DNA of 20,918 bases from UMGS1474 sp050946775 (GTDB lineage Bacteria > Bacillota > Clostridia > Oscillospirales > Acutalibacteraceae): positions 1 to 20,918 of the forward strand of contig JBMNVL010000022.1 in assembly GCA_050946775.1 (NCBI GenBank), in the 5' to 3' direction. How positions within the stretch are numbered: the stretch's first letter is position 1; each line of letters starts with the position of its first letter. Under the pieces are notes generated by a model. That model was not told the DNA's origin. It was given only the letters and a program-made list of their open reading frames with translations, and searched no databases. Of the stretch, positions 13,233 to 20,918 are shown piece by piece. The translations under genes were made by a program, and so were the position numbers.

Positions 13233-14444
13233 TCATCCTTGCAATGCGCGGTCGATCAGGGTAAAACCGGGATCGATCAGCCGTCCCATAGCGGCGGCGG
13301 TTTTCTCGGTGAACCGGGAGACGCCGCTGTTTTGCTCGTCGTTGCTGCGGTAGATCAAGTAAGGCACCGGATCGCCGACGTGGGTGCGGATATCCAGCGG
13401 GGTGGGATGGTCGGGTAGCACCATCACGGTGTGATCGCCAAAGCAAGGCAGCTTTTCCATCAGCGGCCCGAGGATCAGCCGGTCGATGTCTTCGACGGCC
13501 TTCACCTTGTTTGCCGCTTCGCCGCGGTGCCCGCATTCGTCGGGCGCCTCCACGTGGATATATACGTAATCACAGCCGTCCTGCAGCGCCTGCAGGGCGG
13601 CTTGCCGTTTGCCGGCGTAGTTGGTGTCGATATAGCCTGTGGCGCCTTCCACCTCGCACACCTTCATTCCGGCCAGACGGCCGATCCCCTTGAGCAGATC
13701 CACCGCCGAAATAACGGCGCCCTTCAATCCGGTGCGCTCCTTGAAATCCTGCAGCCGCGGCCGTTTGCCCTGCCCCCACAGCCAGATGGCGTTGGCGGGG
13801 TTGAGCCCCTTGGCGATCCGCTCCTTGTTGATGGGATGATCCTTCAGGATCGCCACGCTGCGCTCCATCAGCTCCAGAATCGGCTTGGCGTCGGGATGGG
13901 TCGGCAGATAGGGGGCGATGGGCTTGCCGGTGATATCGTGGGGCGGAGTGATCTTGCCGAGCGCGGTCTTGCCGCCGTGCCAGACCAGGCAATGCCGGTA
14001 GGCGGTGCCGGTGCAAAAATCAAACTCACCGCCGCCGAGCTTTTCCTGCAGCAGCCGGATCAGCGGGTCGGCGTCGGCGGTGTGGATGTCCCCGGCGCAA
14101 TAATCGAGAATGGTTTTGCCTTCGTAGGCTTCTTCCTCCGACAGGGTGACGAGATTGCAGCGAAAGGCCACGTCGTCGTCCGCCAGATCCACCCCGATGT
14201 TCGCCGCTTCCAGCGGCGAGCGGCCGGTATAGCAGGTGCGGGTGTCGTACCCCATCACCGCAAGATTGGCCACGTCGCTTCCCGGCGCCATCCCGTCGGG
14301 CACGGTGCGCACCAGTCCCACCTCCGCTTTGGCCGCCAGCGCGTCCATATGCGGCTTGTGGGCTACATCCATCGGGGTGCGTCCGTCCAGAGCGGCGTTG
14401 GGAGTATCCGCCATTCCGTCGCACAACACGACCACGTATTTCAT
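13233..14444 (-). CDS. apgM: Cofactor-independent phosphoglycerate mutase, ApgM type
   Basis: The 403-aa protein interconverts 3- and 2-phosphoglycerate in glycolysis and gluconeogenesis without a bisphosphoglycerate cofactor. It belongs to the alkaline-phosphatase superfamily branch called ApgM (archaeal type, also in many Clostridia and other bacteria). Visible signatures are the metal-binding VVVLCDGMAD (D9), the nucleophile Ser56 in APGSDVANLAVMGYD, CYTGRSPLEA, the ligand run HVEAPDECGH, and VLPDHPTP followed by RTHVGDPVPY near the C terminus. The length is normal. The start has GAAAGGG (minus strand, 14460-14454) nine bases upstream. It is the only minus-strand gene in the window and is divergent from pcrA. 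Long plus-strand open frames over it are shadows. Confidence 0.93.
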   Translation of the reverse strand: MKYVVVLCDGMADTPNAALDGRTPMDVAHKPHMDALAAKAEVGLVRTVPDGMAPGSDVANLAVMGYDTRTCYTGRSPLEAANIGVDLADDDVAFRCNLVTLSEEEAYEGKTILDYCAGDIHTADADPLIRLLQEKLGGGEFDFCTGTAYRHCLVWHGGKTALGKITPPHDITGKPIAPYLPTHPDAKPILELMERSVAILKDHPINKERIAKGLNPANAIWLWGQGKRPRLQDFKERTGLKGAVISAVDLLKGIGRLAGMKVCEVEGATGYIDTNYAGKRQAALQALQDGCDYVYIHVEAPDECGHRGEAANKVKAVEDIDRLILGPLMEKLPCFGDHTVMVLPDHPTPLDIRTHVGDPVPYLIYRSNDEQNSGVSRFTEKTAAAMGRLIDPGFTLIDRALQG

Positions 14445-14474
14445 CTGCCATCACCCTTTCCGAAACTAAACCAC

Positions 14475-14503
14475 AGTATAGCACATTCCAAAAGAAAGGA
14501 AAA
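14475..14503 (-). promoter_or_regulatory. Probable apgM promoter (extended -10)
   Basis: On the minus strand, TATACT (14480-14475) is preceded by TGC, an extended -10. The -35 position, 17 bases upstream, reads TTTTCC, which is poor. This fits a promoter that relies on the extended -10. It is divergent from the pcrA promoter about 60 bases away. Confidence 0.6.
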
Positions 14504-14537
14504 GTGTTTTTTTACCCGAAATCTACCCCTCAAAGCC

Positions 14538-14566
14538 TTGCTTTTTTTGTCGATTTCCGGTATACT
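14538..14566 (+). promoter_or_regulatory. pcrA operon promoter
   Basis: TTGCTT (14538-14543), a 17-base spacer and TATACT (14561-14566). The expected start near 14573 leaves a short leader before AGAAAGGA (14585-14592) and the ATG at 14601. Confidence 0.7.
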
Positions 14567-14600
14567 GAAAAGCGTATATGCGACAGAAAGGATTTGCACT

Positions 14601-17063
14601 ATGAGCTTACCGACCCCATCTGAATTTTCCGCCGTTCGCCGGGCGATCATCCGCCGGGATTTTTCCCGGATGAACGATCGCCAGCTCGAGGCGGTGTTCC
14701 ATACCGACGGCGCGCTGCTGATCCTGGCCGGCGCCGGCAGCGGCAAGACCACGGTGCTTGTCAACCGCATCGCCCATCTGGCCGCCTACGGCCGGGGGTA
14801 CAACAGCGATCTTGTTCCGGCGTTTTTGTCCGAGGAGGATTGGCGGCGGCTGCAGGCGTGCGCCGACGGGGAGATCGAGATCGACTCTTCCATCCGCTCG
14901 CTTTGCGCTGACGATCCTTGCCCGGCGTGGCGGATCCTTGCCATCACCTTTACCAACAAGGCGGCCGGGGAACTCAAGGACCGGCTGGAGCGGATGCTGG
15001 GCGACGAGGGCCGCGAGGTGATGGCCAGCACCTTCCACTCCTTTTGCGCCCGTCTTTTGCGCCGGGAGGGAGAGCAACTGGGATATTCCTCCCATTTCAC
15101 CATCTACGATACCGACGACAGCCGCCGGCTGATGAAGGAGTGCATGAAAAACCTGCACATCGAGGAACGGGTGATCGGGCACAAGGCGGTCCTCGCCGAG
15201 ATCAGCCGTGCCAAGGACGCGCTGCTGTCGCCGCAGGAATACGCCGCCCAGGCGGGCGGGGATTTTCGCAAGCAAAAGATCGCCTCCTGCTACGCCGCCT
15301 ATCAAAACCGGCTGATGCAGGCCGACGCGATGGATTTCGACGATCTGCTCTGCCGCGCGGTGGAGCTGCTGGAGCGGTTCCCCGACACCCTGCAAAAATA
15401 TCAGAACCGCTACAAATACGTTATGGTGGACGAGTATCAGGACACCAACCACGCCCAATACCGGCTGATCAGCCTGTTGGCCGCCGGCCACGGCAATCTC
15501 TGCGTGGTGGGCGACGACGACCAGAGCATCTACAAATTCCGCGGTGCCACCATCGAGAACATCCTCAGCTTTGAGGACGAGTTTGCCGGCTGCAAGGTGA
15601 TCCGGCTGGAGCAAAACTACCGCTCCACCGGGCATATTCTCGACGCGGCCAACGCCGTCATCGCCAAAAACGTCAACCGCAAGGGCAAAACCCTGTGGAC
15701 CGCCAACGGCGAGGGTGTGCCGCTGGAGTGGATCACCCTGGAAAACGAGGACGAGGAAGGGCGCACCATCGCCGACACCGTTCTCGACGGAGTGGGAGAA
15801 GGGCGTCGATACAGCGATTTTGCCGTTTTATACCGCGCCAACGCCCAGTCCAACTCGATCGAGCGGGCGCTGGTCAAGAGCGGCGTGCCTTACCGGATCA
15901 TCGGCGGGCATCGCTTCTTCGATACCCAGGAGGTGCGGGACGCGATGGCCTATCTGCGGGTGATCAACAATCCCGACGACACCGTCAGCCTGCGGCGGAT
16001 CGTCAACCAGCCCAAACGGGGCATCGGCGACACCACCATGGACAACGCGGCGTCCATCGCCGAAGGGCTGGGCGTGTCGCTGTACGAGGTGCTCTCCCAC
16101 GCGCAGGACTACCCGTCGATCGCCCGTGCTGCCGCCAAGATCCAGCCCTTTGTCGCGATGATGGACGAACTGCGGGCGCAAAACGAGGAAGAGGATTGCC
16201 TGCCCAGCGCCCTTTACGAGCGGATGCTGGACGTGACCGGCTACCGCGCCATGTGGGAAGCGCAGGGCGAGGCCGAGAGCGGCCGGGTGGAAAATCTGCA
16301 GGAGCTGGCGTCCTCGCTTAAGGATTACGAGAAAAACAGCGACGAGGAATTTCCCCGTTTGTACGGGTTTTTGGAGGAAGCGGCGCTGATGACCGACGTG
16401 GACAATTACGATTCGTCGGCCGACACGGTGACGCTGATGACCATCCACGCCGCCAAGGGACTGGAATTTCCGGTGGTCTTCCTGCCGGGGATGGAGGACG
16501 GGATCTTTCCGGGGATGCCCAGTCTGTTCGATCCCAACGAGATGGAAGAAGAGCGCCGGCTTTGCTACGTGGCGATCACCCGCGCCAAGGAACGGCTGAT
16601 CGTCCTCAACGCCAAAAGCCGGATGCTCTACGGCTCCACCGGGCGCAACCGTCCCTCCCGGTTTGTGGAGGATATTCCGCCCGAGCTGGTGGAGCATACC
16701 GACAAATCGGAAACCTACGGCGGATTCGGCGGCTTTTACAGCCGCAAAAGCGCCTATACCGGCCGGGCGTACACCGAGACGGCTTCAACCGAAAAGCTTC
16801 GTCCGTCGGCCTCCTTCGGGACGATCAAGCCGTCGGCGGCAAAGCCGGTCACCGGCCGCAGAGCGACGGTGGGCGATCAGCGTCCCAGGGCGACCGGCGG
16901 CAGCTGGGCGGTCGGGGAGCGGGTTTCCCACAAGGTGTTCGGGGAAGGGGTGATCCAGCAGGTGTCGCCCATGGGCAACGACAGTCTGCTGCAGATCGAA
17001 TTTGCGAAGGTCGGGGTCAAAAAGATCATGGCGAATTTCGCCAATCTGACCCGGTTGGGGTGA
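14601..17063 (+). CDS. pcrA: UvrD/PcrA-family superfamily 1 DNA helicase
   Basis: The 820-aa 3'-5' DNA helicase acts in repair and replication-fork maintenance. Motifs in order: Q-motif MNDRQLEAV (24-32), Walker A AGAGSGKTT (43-51), Ia ITFTNKAAGELKDRL, II DEYQDTNHAQY (277-287), III GDDDQSIYKFRGA, IV EQNYRST, V TIHAAKGLEFPVVFLPGMEDGIFP, and VI YVAITRAKERL with arginine finger R661. The C terminus (about 770-820) is the Tudor-like RNA-polymerase-binding module, WAVGERVSHKVFGEGVIQQV...MANFANLTRL. About 45 extra residues sit between motifs I and Ia (about 63-110) compared with B. subtilis PcrA as I remember it. The frame is open upstream to 13431, but that part is antisense to apgM; ATG at 14601 has AGAAAGGA 8 bases before it and the promoter just upstream. 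It heads a five-gene operon. Confidence 0.95.
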   Translation: MSLPTPSEFSAVRRAIIRRDFSRMNDRQLEAVFHTDGALLILAGAGSGKTTVLVNRIAHLAAYGRGYNSDLVPAFLSEEDWRRLQACADGEIEIDSSIRSLCADDPCPAWRILAITFTNKAAGELKDRLERMLGDEGREVMASTFHSFCARLLRREGEQLGYSSHFTIYDTDDSRRLMKECMKNLHIEERVIGHKAVLAEISRAKDALLSPQEYAAQAGGDFRKQKIASCYAAYQNRLMQADAMDFDDLLCRAVELLERFPDTLQKYQNRYKYVMVDEYQDTNHAQYRLISLLAAGHGNLCVVGDDDQSIYKFRGATIENILSFEDEFAGCKVIRLEQNYRSTGHILDAANAVIAKNVNRKGKTLWTANGEGVPLEWITLENEDEEGRTIADTVLDGVGEGRRYSDFAVLYRANAQSNSIERALVKSGVPYRIIGGHRFFDTQEVRDAMAYLRVINNPDDTVSLRRIVNQPKRGIGDTTMDNAASIAEGLGVSLYEVLSHAQDYPSIARAAAKIQPFVAMMDELRAQNEEEDCLPSALYERMLDVTGYRAMWEAQGEAESGRVENLQELASSLKDYEKNSDEEFPRLYGFLEEAALMTDVDNYDSSADTVTLMTIHAAKGLEFPVVFLPGMEDGIFPGMPSLFDPNEMEEERRLCYVAITRAKERLIVLNAKSRMLYGSTGRNRPSRFVEDIPPELVEHTDKSETYGGFGGFYSRKSAYTGRAYTETASTEKLRPSASFGTIKPSAAKPVTGRRATVGDQRPRATGGSWAVGERVSHKVFGEGVIQQVSPMGNDSLLQIEFAKVGVKKIMANFANLTRLG

Positions 17064-17067
17064 GCGG

Positions 17068-17520
17068 ATGAAAGCGGTGTTTCAACGGGTGCTCGAAGCG
17101 TCGGTCACGGTCGATCACGAGGTCGTCGGCGCGATCGGTCACGGGGCGCTGATCCTCCTCGGGGTCGAGGAGGACGATACCCCTGAAAAGGCGGCGCTGA
17201 TGGCGGCGAAGATCGCCCACCTGCGGGTGTTTTCCGATCCGTCGGGCAAATTCAACGATTCGCTGCTGGATATCGGCGGCGAGGCGCTGGTGGTGTCCAA
17301 CTTCACCCTGTGCGCCAACTGCCGTCACGGACGGCGGCCGGAATTTTTGTCGGCGGCGCGTCCCGAACGGGCGCAGCCGCTGTACGAGCGATTCGTTGAG
17401 GAGATGCGCGCGCTGGGCGTTGCCAAAGTGGCGACCGGCGTTTTCGGCGCGGATATGCGGGTGGGAATGACCGGGGACGGCCCGGTAACCATCCTGCTGG
17501 ATACGAAGGACTGGTGTTGA
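17068..17520 (+). CDS. dtd: D-aminoacyl-tRNA deacylase
   Basis: The 150-aa protein has the normal length for DTD, which hydrolyses D-aminoacyl-tRNAs (and mischarged Gly-tRNA-Ala), protecting translation from wrong-handed amino acids. The start MKAVFQRVLEASVTVD, the substrate-loop region KFNDSLLDIGGEALVVSNFTL (61-81, in part), GRRPEF (88-93) and the cross-subunit Gly-cisPro motif in GDGPVTILLDT are all present. Thr80 is in the usual catalytic-loop position. The conserved SQFTL reads SNFTL here (N78), followed by C82 and C85. It starts 4 bases after pcrA with a modest GGGG/TGAG ribosome site. In many Firmicutes dtd follows relA; here it follows pcrA. It acts in the cytoplasm as a homodimer. Confidence 0.94.
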   Translation: MKAVFQRVLEASVTVDHEVVGAIGHGALILLGVEEDDTPEKAALMAAKIAHLRVFSDPSGKFNDSLLDIGGEALVVSNFTLCANCRHGRRPEFLSAARPERAQPLYERFVEEMRALGVAKVATGVFGADMRVGMTGDGPVTILLDTKDWC

Positions 17521-17521
17521 G

Positions 17522-18148
17522 ATGACGATCCAAACGATACCGGTGGGGATGCTGTCCACCAATTGCTATCTGGCGTACAGGGATCCCGCGGCGGCGGTGA
17601 TCGTCGATCCCGGCGACGACCCGAGGGCGATTTTGGCGGCGGTCAAGGCCGTCGGCGCGACGGTCAAGGCGATTTTGCTCACCCACGGGCATTTCGATCA
17701 TATACTGGCGGCAAGGGCTCTGGCCGACGCGCTGAACGCGCCCGTCGTCGCCCTGCGGGAAGAAGCGCCGATCCTTGCCGATCCCGGGCTCAATCTCAGC
17801 CGCATTTACGTGGAGGAGACGGCCCTGACCGCCGATCGGCTGGTCGATGACGGGGAGATCCTGTCGTTCGACGGGTTGACCTGCCGGGTGATCCATACGC
17901 CCGGCCATACCGCCGGGGGCTGCTGTTATTTTTTTGAAAAAGAGGGCATCCTGTTTTCAGGGGACACCTTGTTTTTCCATAGCCACGGGCGCACCGATTC
18001 TCCCACCGGAAGCGACGGGGCGATGGCCGCGTCCCTGCGGCAGCTGCTGTCGATCGAGGGCGACGCGACGGTCTATCCCGGCCATGGAGAGCCGACCTCG
18101 CTGACGGATGAACGCCGTTTTTGGCGGTACGGAGGTGACGGCGTATGA
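17522..18148 (+). CDS. MBL-fold metallo-hydrolase (glyoxalase II-like)
   Basis: The 208-aa protein carries the full metallo-beta-lactamase metal set: THGHFDH (H55, H57, D59, H60), H129 in HTPGHTAG, D148 in SGDTLF and H188 in YPGHGEPT. This matches the short glyoxalase-II-like hydrolases, which have two metal ions and often act on thioesters, but the substrate is unknown. It lacks the extra C-terminal helical domain of true glyoxalase II. It begins one base after the dtd stop and its TGA overlaps the hemZ ATG (ATGA), so it is translationally coupled in the operon. GAAGGA at 17505-17510 is its likely ribosome site. The dtd-MBL-hemZ order recurs in Clostridia, from general knowledge. Confidence 0.9.
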   Translation: MTIQTIPVGMLSTNCYLAYRDPAAAVIVDPGDDPRAILAAVKAVGATVKAILLTHGHFDHILAARALADALNAPVVALREEAPILADPGLNLSRIYVEETALTADRLVDDGEILSFDGLTCRVIHTPGHTAGGCCYFFEKEGILFSGDTLFFHSHGRTDSPTGSDGAMAASLRQLLSIEGDATVYPGHGEPTSLTDERRFWRYGGDGV

Positions 18149-19629
18149 TCCTGACCATGCGCGGTCACGCCTTCCGGTTTGAGCTGGAAAACGTCTGCCG
18201 CCTGTTTTTGCCCCACGAAAAGGTACTGGTGCCAAAGGAAGGGGAGTGCCTTTCCGCCCAAGGAGTGATCGCCGACACCGCTCTGGAAAAAGGCGCCGGC
18301 GAGACCGTTCTGACGGTTCGGCTGCGGCTGGACGATTTTGATGAGACGCGGCAAACGACGGTCGGCAACGACCGGGCCGATTACCGGGACGAATGCGAAC
18401 TGCAGCTGGCGACCTTGTTGTACCACTTGCTTGTAAAGCTGTTTGGCTTTACACAGGAGTGGGGAATCGTCACCGGCGTCCGCCCGGTCAAGCTGATGCG
18501 CTATCTAACCCGCGAAAGCGGGCCGCAAGAAGCCTGCCGCTATTTTCGCGAGCGGCTGCTGGTCAGCGAGCAAAAGATCGAGCTGTGCCGGCGCACCCTG
18601 GCGATCGAGGACGAGATCCTGGCGCTGTCCCGACCGGATTCTTTCAGTCTGTACGTTTCCATCCCGTTTTGTCCCACCCGGTGCGACTATTGCTCCTTCG
18701 TGTCCCACACGGTGGAGCGGGCGGCCAGACTGATTCCCGTCTACGTCGACCGGCTGGTCGAGGAGATCACCGCCACCGGCGCCATCGCCAGGCGGTTGGG
18801 ACTGCGGCTGGAGACCGTCTATTTCGGCGGCGGTACGCCCACCACCCTGTCGGCGGAGCAGTTGACCCGCCTGTTCCAGGCGGTGGAGGGAGCGTTCGAT
18901 CTGTCCCGTCTGCGGGAATACACGGTGGAGGCCGGACGGCCGGACACCGTGACCGTCGACAAGCTGCGGGCGATCCGCGCCGCGGGTGTGGGACGCATCA
19001 GCATCAATCCCCAGACGCTGCGCGACGACGTGCTGCAAAAGATCGGCCGCCGCCATTCGGTGGCGCAGTTTTACGACGCCTACGATCTGGCGGTCAAGAC
19101 CGGATTCGATCACATCAACACCGATCTGATCGCCGGTCTGCCGGGAGACGACGCAAAGGGGTTTGAAACCACCCTTGCGGGGATTTTGGCGCTCGATCCG
19201 GCCAGCGTCACGGTGCATACCTTGTCGATGAAGCGCGCCGCCAATCTGACGGTGCAGCATCGCGCCGACGTAGCGCCGCCGGCGCAGACGGTGCAGATGG
19301 TCGCCCACAGCGCGACGGCGCTGCCGCGGGCAGGATATCGGCCGTATTATCTTTATCGCCAAAGCCGGATGGTCGGTAACCAGGAAAACGTCGGTTGGGC
19401 CAAGCCGGGGTATGAGGGCTTGTACAACGTCTTCATCATGGACGAGACCCATACCATCCTCGGCTGCGGCGCCGGTGCCGTTACCAAGCTCAAGCAGCCC
19501 GGCACCGACCGGCTGGAGCGGGTTTTCAACTACAAATTTCCCTACGAATACAACACCGGACTGGACGAACTGCTCCGGCGAAAGGACAGGGTGATCTCTT
19601 TTTATGAAGAATCGCAATCAAACCGATAG
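18145..19629 (+). CDS. hemZ: Radical SAM protein HemZ (coproporphyrinogen dehydrogenase-like)
   Basis: The 494-aa protein resembles HemZ (about 500 aa in B. subtilis), a HemN-like oxygen-independent coproporphyrinogen III oxidase family member. An N-terminal extension of about 165 residues precedes the radical SAM core. The [4Fe-4S] cluster motif is C176-x3-C180-x2-C183 in IPFCPTRCDYCSF. Core landmarks follow: YFGGGTPTTLSAEQL, EAGRPDTV, RISINPQTL, FDHINTDLIAGLPGD, and the C-terminal GYRPYYLYRQ and ENVGWAKPG. GGAGGTGA (18131-18138) precedes the ATG, which overlaps the MBL stop. No other heme genes are nearby, so a true role in heme synthesis is uncertain: many HemN-like proteins have other jobs. 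The end overlaps the next gene by 26 bases. Confidence 0.9.
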   Translation: MILTMRGHAFRFELENVCRLFLPHEKVLVPKEGECLSAQGVIADTALEKGAGETVLTVRLRLDDFDETRQTTVGNDRADYRDECELQLATLLYHLLVKLFGFTQEWGIVTGVRPVKLMRYLTRESGPQEACRYFRERLLVSEQKIELCRRTLAIEDEILALSRPDSFSLYVSIPFCPTRCDYCSFVSHTVERAARLIPVYVDRLVEEITATGAIARRLGLRLETVYFGGGTPTTLSAEQLTRLFQAVEGAFDLSRLREYTVEAGRPDTVTVDKLRAIRAAGVGRISINPQTLRDDVLQKIGRRHSVAQFYDAYDLAVKTGFDHINTDLIAGLPGDDAKGFETTLAGILALDPASVTVHTLSMKRAANLTVQHRADVAPPAQTVQMVAHSATALPRAGYRPYYLYRQSRMVGNQENVGWAKPGYEGLYNVFIMDETHTILGCGAGAVTKLKQPGTDRLERVFNYKFPYEYNTGLDELLRRKDRVISFYEESQSNR

Positions 19630-20545
19630 ACAACCTCCGCAGATCGATGAGATCAACGCCCGGGCGGTCGCCGATCCCGACGGTCTGATCGCCGAGGAGG
19701 AGACCCGGTATCGCCGGGCGGTCAACCGGGCGGCCGAACGGCTGATCCTCGGGGACGAGGGACGGCGGCTGGTCATGCTGTCAGGGCCTTCGGCGTCGGG
19801 CAAAACCACCACCGCCCATCTGCTGCGGGACGATTTTATCTCCCACGGGCTGGAGGCGACGGTGGTGTCGCTGGACGATTTTTACCGCGGCCGGGGTCTG
19901 GCGCCGGTGCTGGAAGACGGCAGTCTGGATTACGAAGCGCTGGAGGCGCTGGATCTGCCCCGGCTGTACGGCTGTATGCGGGATCTGATGGTGAAGGGCG
20001 AGGCGTTGATGCCAATCTACGATTTCACCCTCGGACGGCCTTTGGACGAACCGCGGCTTCTGCGGGTCAACGAGGAGTCGGTGGTGATCTTTGAGGGGAT
20101 CCACGCGCTCAACCCGGTTTTTGACCGGCATCTGCCCGATACCCGGCTGCAAAAGGTGTTCGTCAGCACCGCCAGTTCGGTCTACCGGGGAGAAGAAAAG
20201 GTGCTGCAGCGCCGCCAGATCCGCCTGACGAGGCGGATTTTGCGGGATCTCAAATTCCGCGGCAGCTCGCTGGAGAACACCCTGCAGATGTGGGATCAGG
20301 TCAAGCGGGGAGAGGACGCGTATATGTTTCCCTTCGCGGAATACGCCGACGAATACATCGACACCCTGCACGCCTACGAGCCGGGGATGTTTGCCGGGGA
20401 GATCCTGCCGGTGCTGGAAGCGATCGATCCGGCGGATCCACACCTCGAGACGGTGCGGGCGCTGCACGCGGCGCTGAGCCAATTCGTGCCGCTGTCGCTG
20501 GATCGCCTGCCGCAAAACTCGCTGCTGCGGGAGTTTGTGGGCTGA
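19604..20545 (+). CDS. Uridine kinase/phosphoribulokinase-family nucleoside kinase
   Basis: The 313-aa P-loop kinase phosphorylates a nucleoside, probably uridine or cytidine, using a purine nucleoside triphosphate (salvage). Walker A is GPSASGKTT (61-69), the substrate-region motif SLDDFYRG is at 89-96, YDFTLGRP follows, then IFEGIHALNP. The EGIHALNP form is typical of Clostridial nucleoside kinases that usually carry an N-terminal TGS-like domain; that domain is absent here, leaving a 50-residue polar N terminus. The ATG lies within the end of hemZ with AGGGTGAT (19588-19595) eight bases upstream, so the two are coupled. No terminator was seen after it. Substrate specificity is not established. 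Confidence 0.85.
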   Translation: MKNRNQTDRQPPQIDEINARAVADPDGLIAEEETRYRRAVNRAAERLILGDEGRRLVMLSGPSASGKTTTAHLLRDDFISHGLEATVVSLDDFYRGRGLAPVLEDGSLDYEALEALDLPRLYGCMRDLMVKGEALMPIYDFTLGRPLDEPRLLRVNEESVVIFEGIHALNPVFDRHLPDTRLQKVFVSTASSVYRGEEKVLQRRQIRLTRRILRDLKFRGSSLENTLQMWDQVKRGEDAYMFPFAEYADEYIDTLHAYEPGMFAGEILPVLEAIDPADPHLETVRALHAALSQFVPLSLDRLPQNSLLREFVG

Positions 20546-20550
20546 CGCGG

Positions 20551-20579
20551 TTGAATTTTTTGGGAAGATATGCTACAAT
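20551..20579 (+). promoter_or_regulatory. Promoter of the rightmost gene
   Basis: TTGAAT (20551-20556), a 17-base spacer and TACAAT (20574-20579), with TGC directly before the -10. It lies between the kinase stop and the last ATG. Confidence 0.7.
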
Positions 20580-20612
20580 GCCTTTGACAATATTCAGAAA
20601 GGATGATCGACT

Positions 20613-20918
20613 ATGACCACGTGGGAAGAAATTTTGCTGAAAGCGCGCAGCGCGGCGGATACCGTCGGCAAGAAGACCAGCGAGCTGACCGAGACCGTCA
20701 AGCTCAAAACCAAGTCGGCGCAGCTGCAAAAGGAGATCGCCTCGGTGTTTGAGGGGATGGGCCGTTTGCTGTACGACAGCCGCCAAAGCGGCACCGACGT
20801 GGCGGAGCTTCTGGAGGAGAGCGCCAAGCGGGTGGACGAACTGCAGGAAGAACTGCAGGGCGTCGAGGACGAGCTGTGCGCCTACAAAAAGGCGGTGCGG
20901 TGCGAGAATTGCCGTCAG
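20613..20918 (+). CDS. Coiled-coil/zinc-ribbon protein (3' end missing)
   Basis: The first 102 residues of a gene run off the window. Residues 1-95 are highly charged and helical, with coiled-coil character (KARSAADTVGKKTSELTETVKLK, then LEESAKRVDELQEELQGVEDEL). At 97-100 a CENC pair begins what is probably a zinc ribbon. This resembles small Clostridial proteins of unknown function that start with a 'KxA...T...KT.E....KLK..I' helix and end in a zinc ribbon. AGAAAGGA (20596-20603) lies 9 bases before the ATG. It has its own promoter and is not part of the pcrA operon. No enzymatic motif is seen. Confidence 0.75.
   Translation, partial: MTTWEEILLKARSAADTVGKKTSELTETVKLKTKSAQLQKEIASVFEGMGRLLYDSRQSGTDVAELLEESAKRVDELQEELQGVEDELCAYKKAVRCENCRQ

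Noticed and set aside
13431..14600. A 390-codon upstream extension of the pcrA frame
   Set aside because: It is antisense to apgM, has no recognisable domain, and the promoter and ribosome site lie just before ATG 14601.

Overview
The window looks like chromosomal DNA from a high-GC member of the Clostridia, most likely Oscillospirales/Ruminococcaceae-like. This is inferred from a type A RNase P RNA, a HemZ-type radical SAM protein, a dtd/MBL/hemZ gene run, a dockerin-bearing secreted protein, Thr-rich lipoproteins and AGAAAGGA-type ribosome binding sites. No database search was possible, so the family names rest on motifs read by eye.

Layout. (1) Bases 1-1914 hold the 3' end of a large secreted modular protein ending in a dockerin. 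(2) Bases 1978-4658 hold trmO (tRNA modification), an orphan nucleotidyltransferase and a YfbR-like HD 5'-nucleotidase. (3) Bases 4694-5025 encode the RNase P RNA with its own promoter. A Gfo/Idh/MocA oxidoreductase follows. (4) Bases 6062-11306 form a cassette: ABC half-exporter, DUF1854 protein, second ABC half-exporter. Both exporters carry an N-terminal soluble domain plus zinc ribbon. A small inverted-repeat element lies between the last two genes. (5) Bases 11381-13164 hold two tandem lipoprotein genes with near-identical 5' halves and strongly diverged 3' halves. (6) apgM (glycolytic phosphoglycerate mutase) lies on the minus strand and is divergent from pcrA. (7) Bases 14601-20545 form a tight plus-strand operon: pcrA helicase, dtd, an MBL-fold hydrolase, hemZ and a uridine-kinase-like enzyme. 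It is followed by its own promoter and a truncated coiled-coil/zinc-ribbon gene at the right edge.

Most of the window is housekeeping: tRNA and nucleotide maintenance, DNA repair and glycolysis. The accessory and most interesting parts are the ABC/DUF1854/ABC cassette, the duplicated lipoproteins and the dockerin protein. Several promoters can be read directly, nearly all with 17-base spacers and a TATACT-like -10. Apart from the rnpB region, which contains the RNA gene, no stretch longer than 300 bases lacks a gene. No tRNA, rRNA, CRISPR array, transposase or phage gene was seen.
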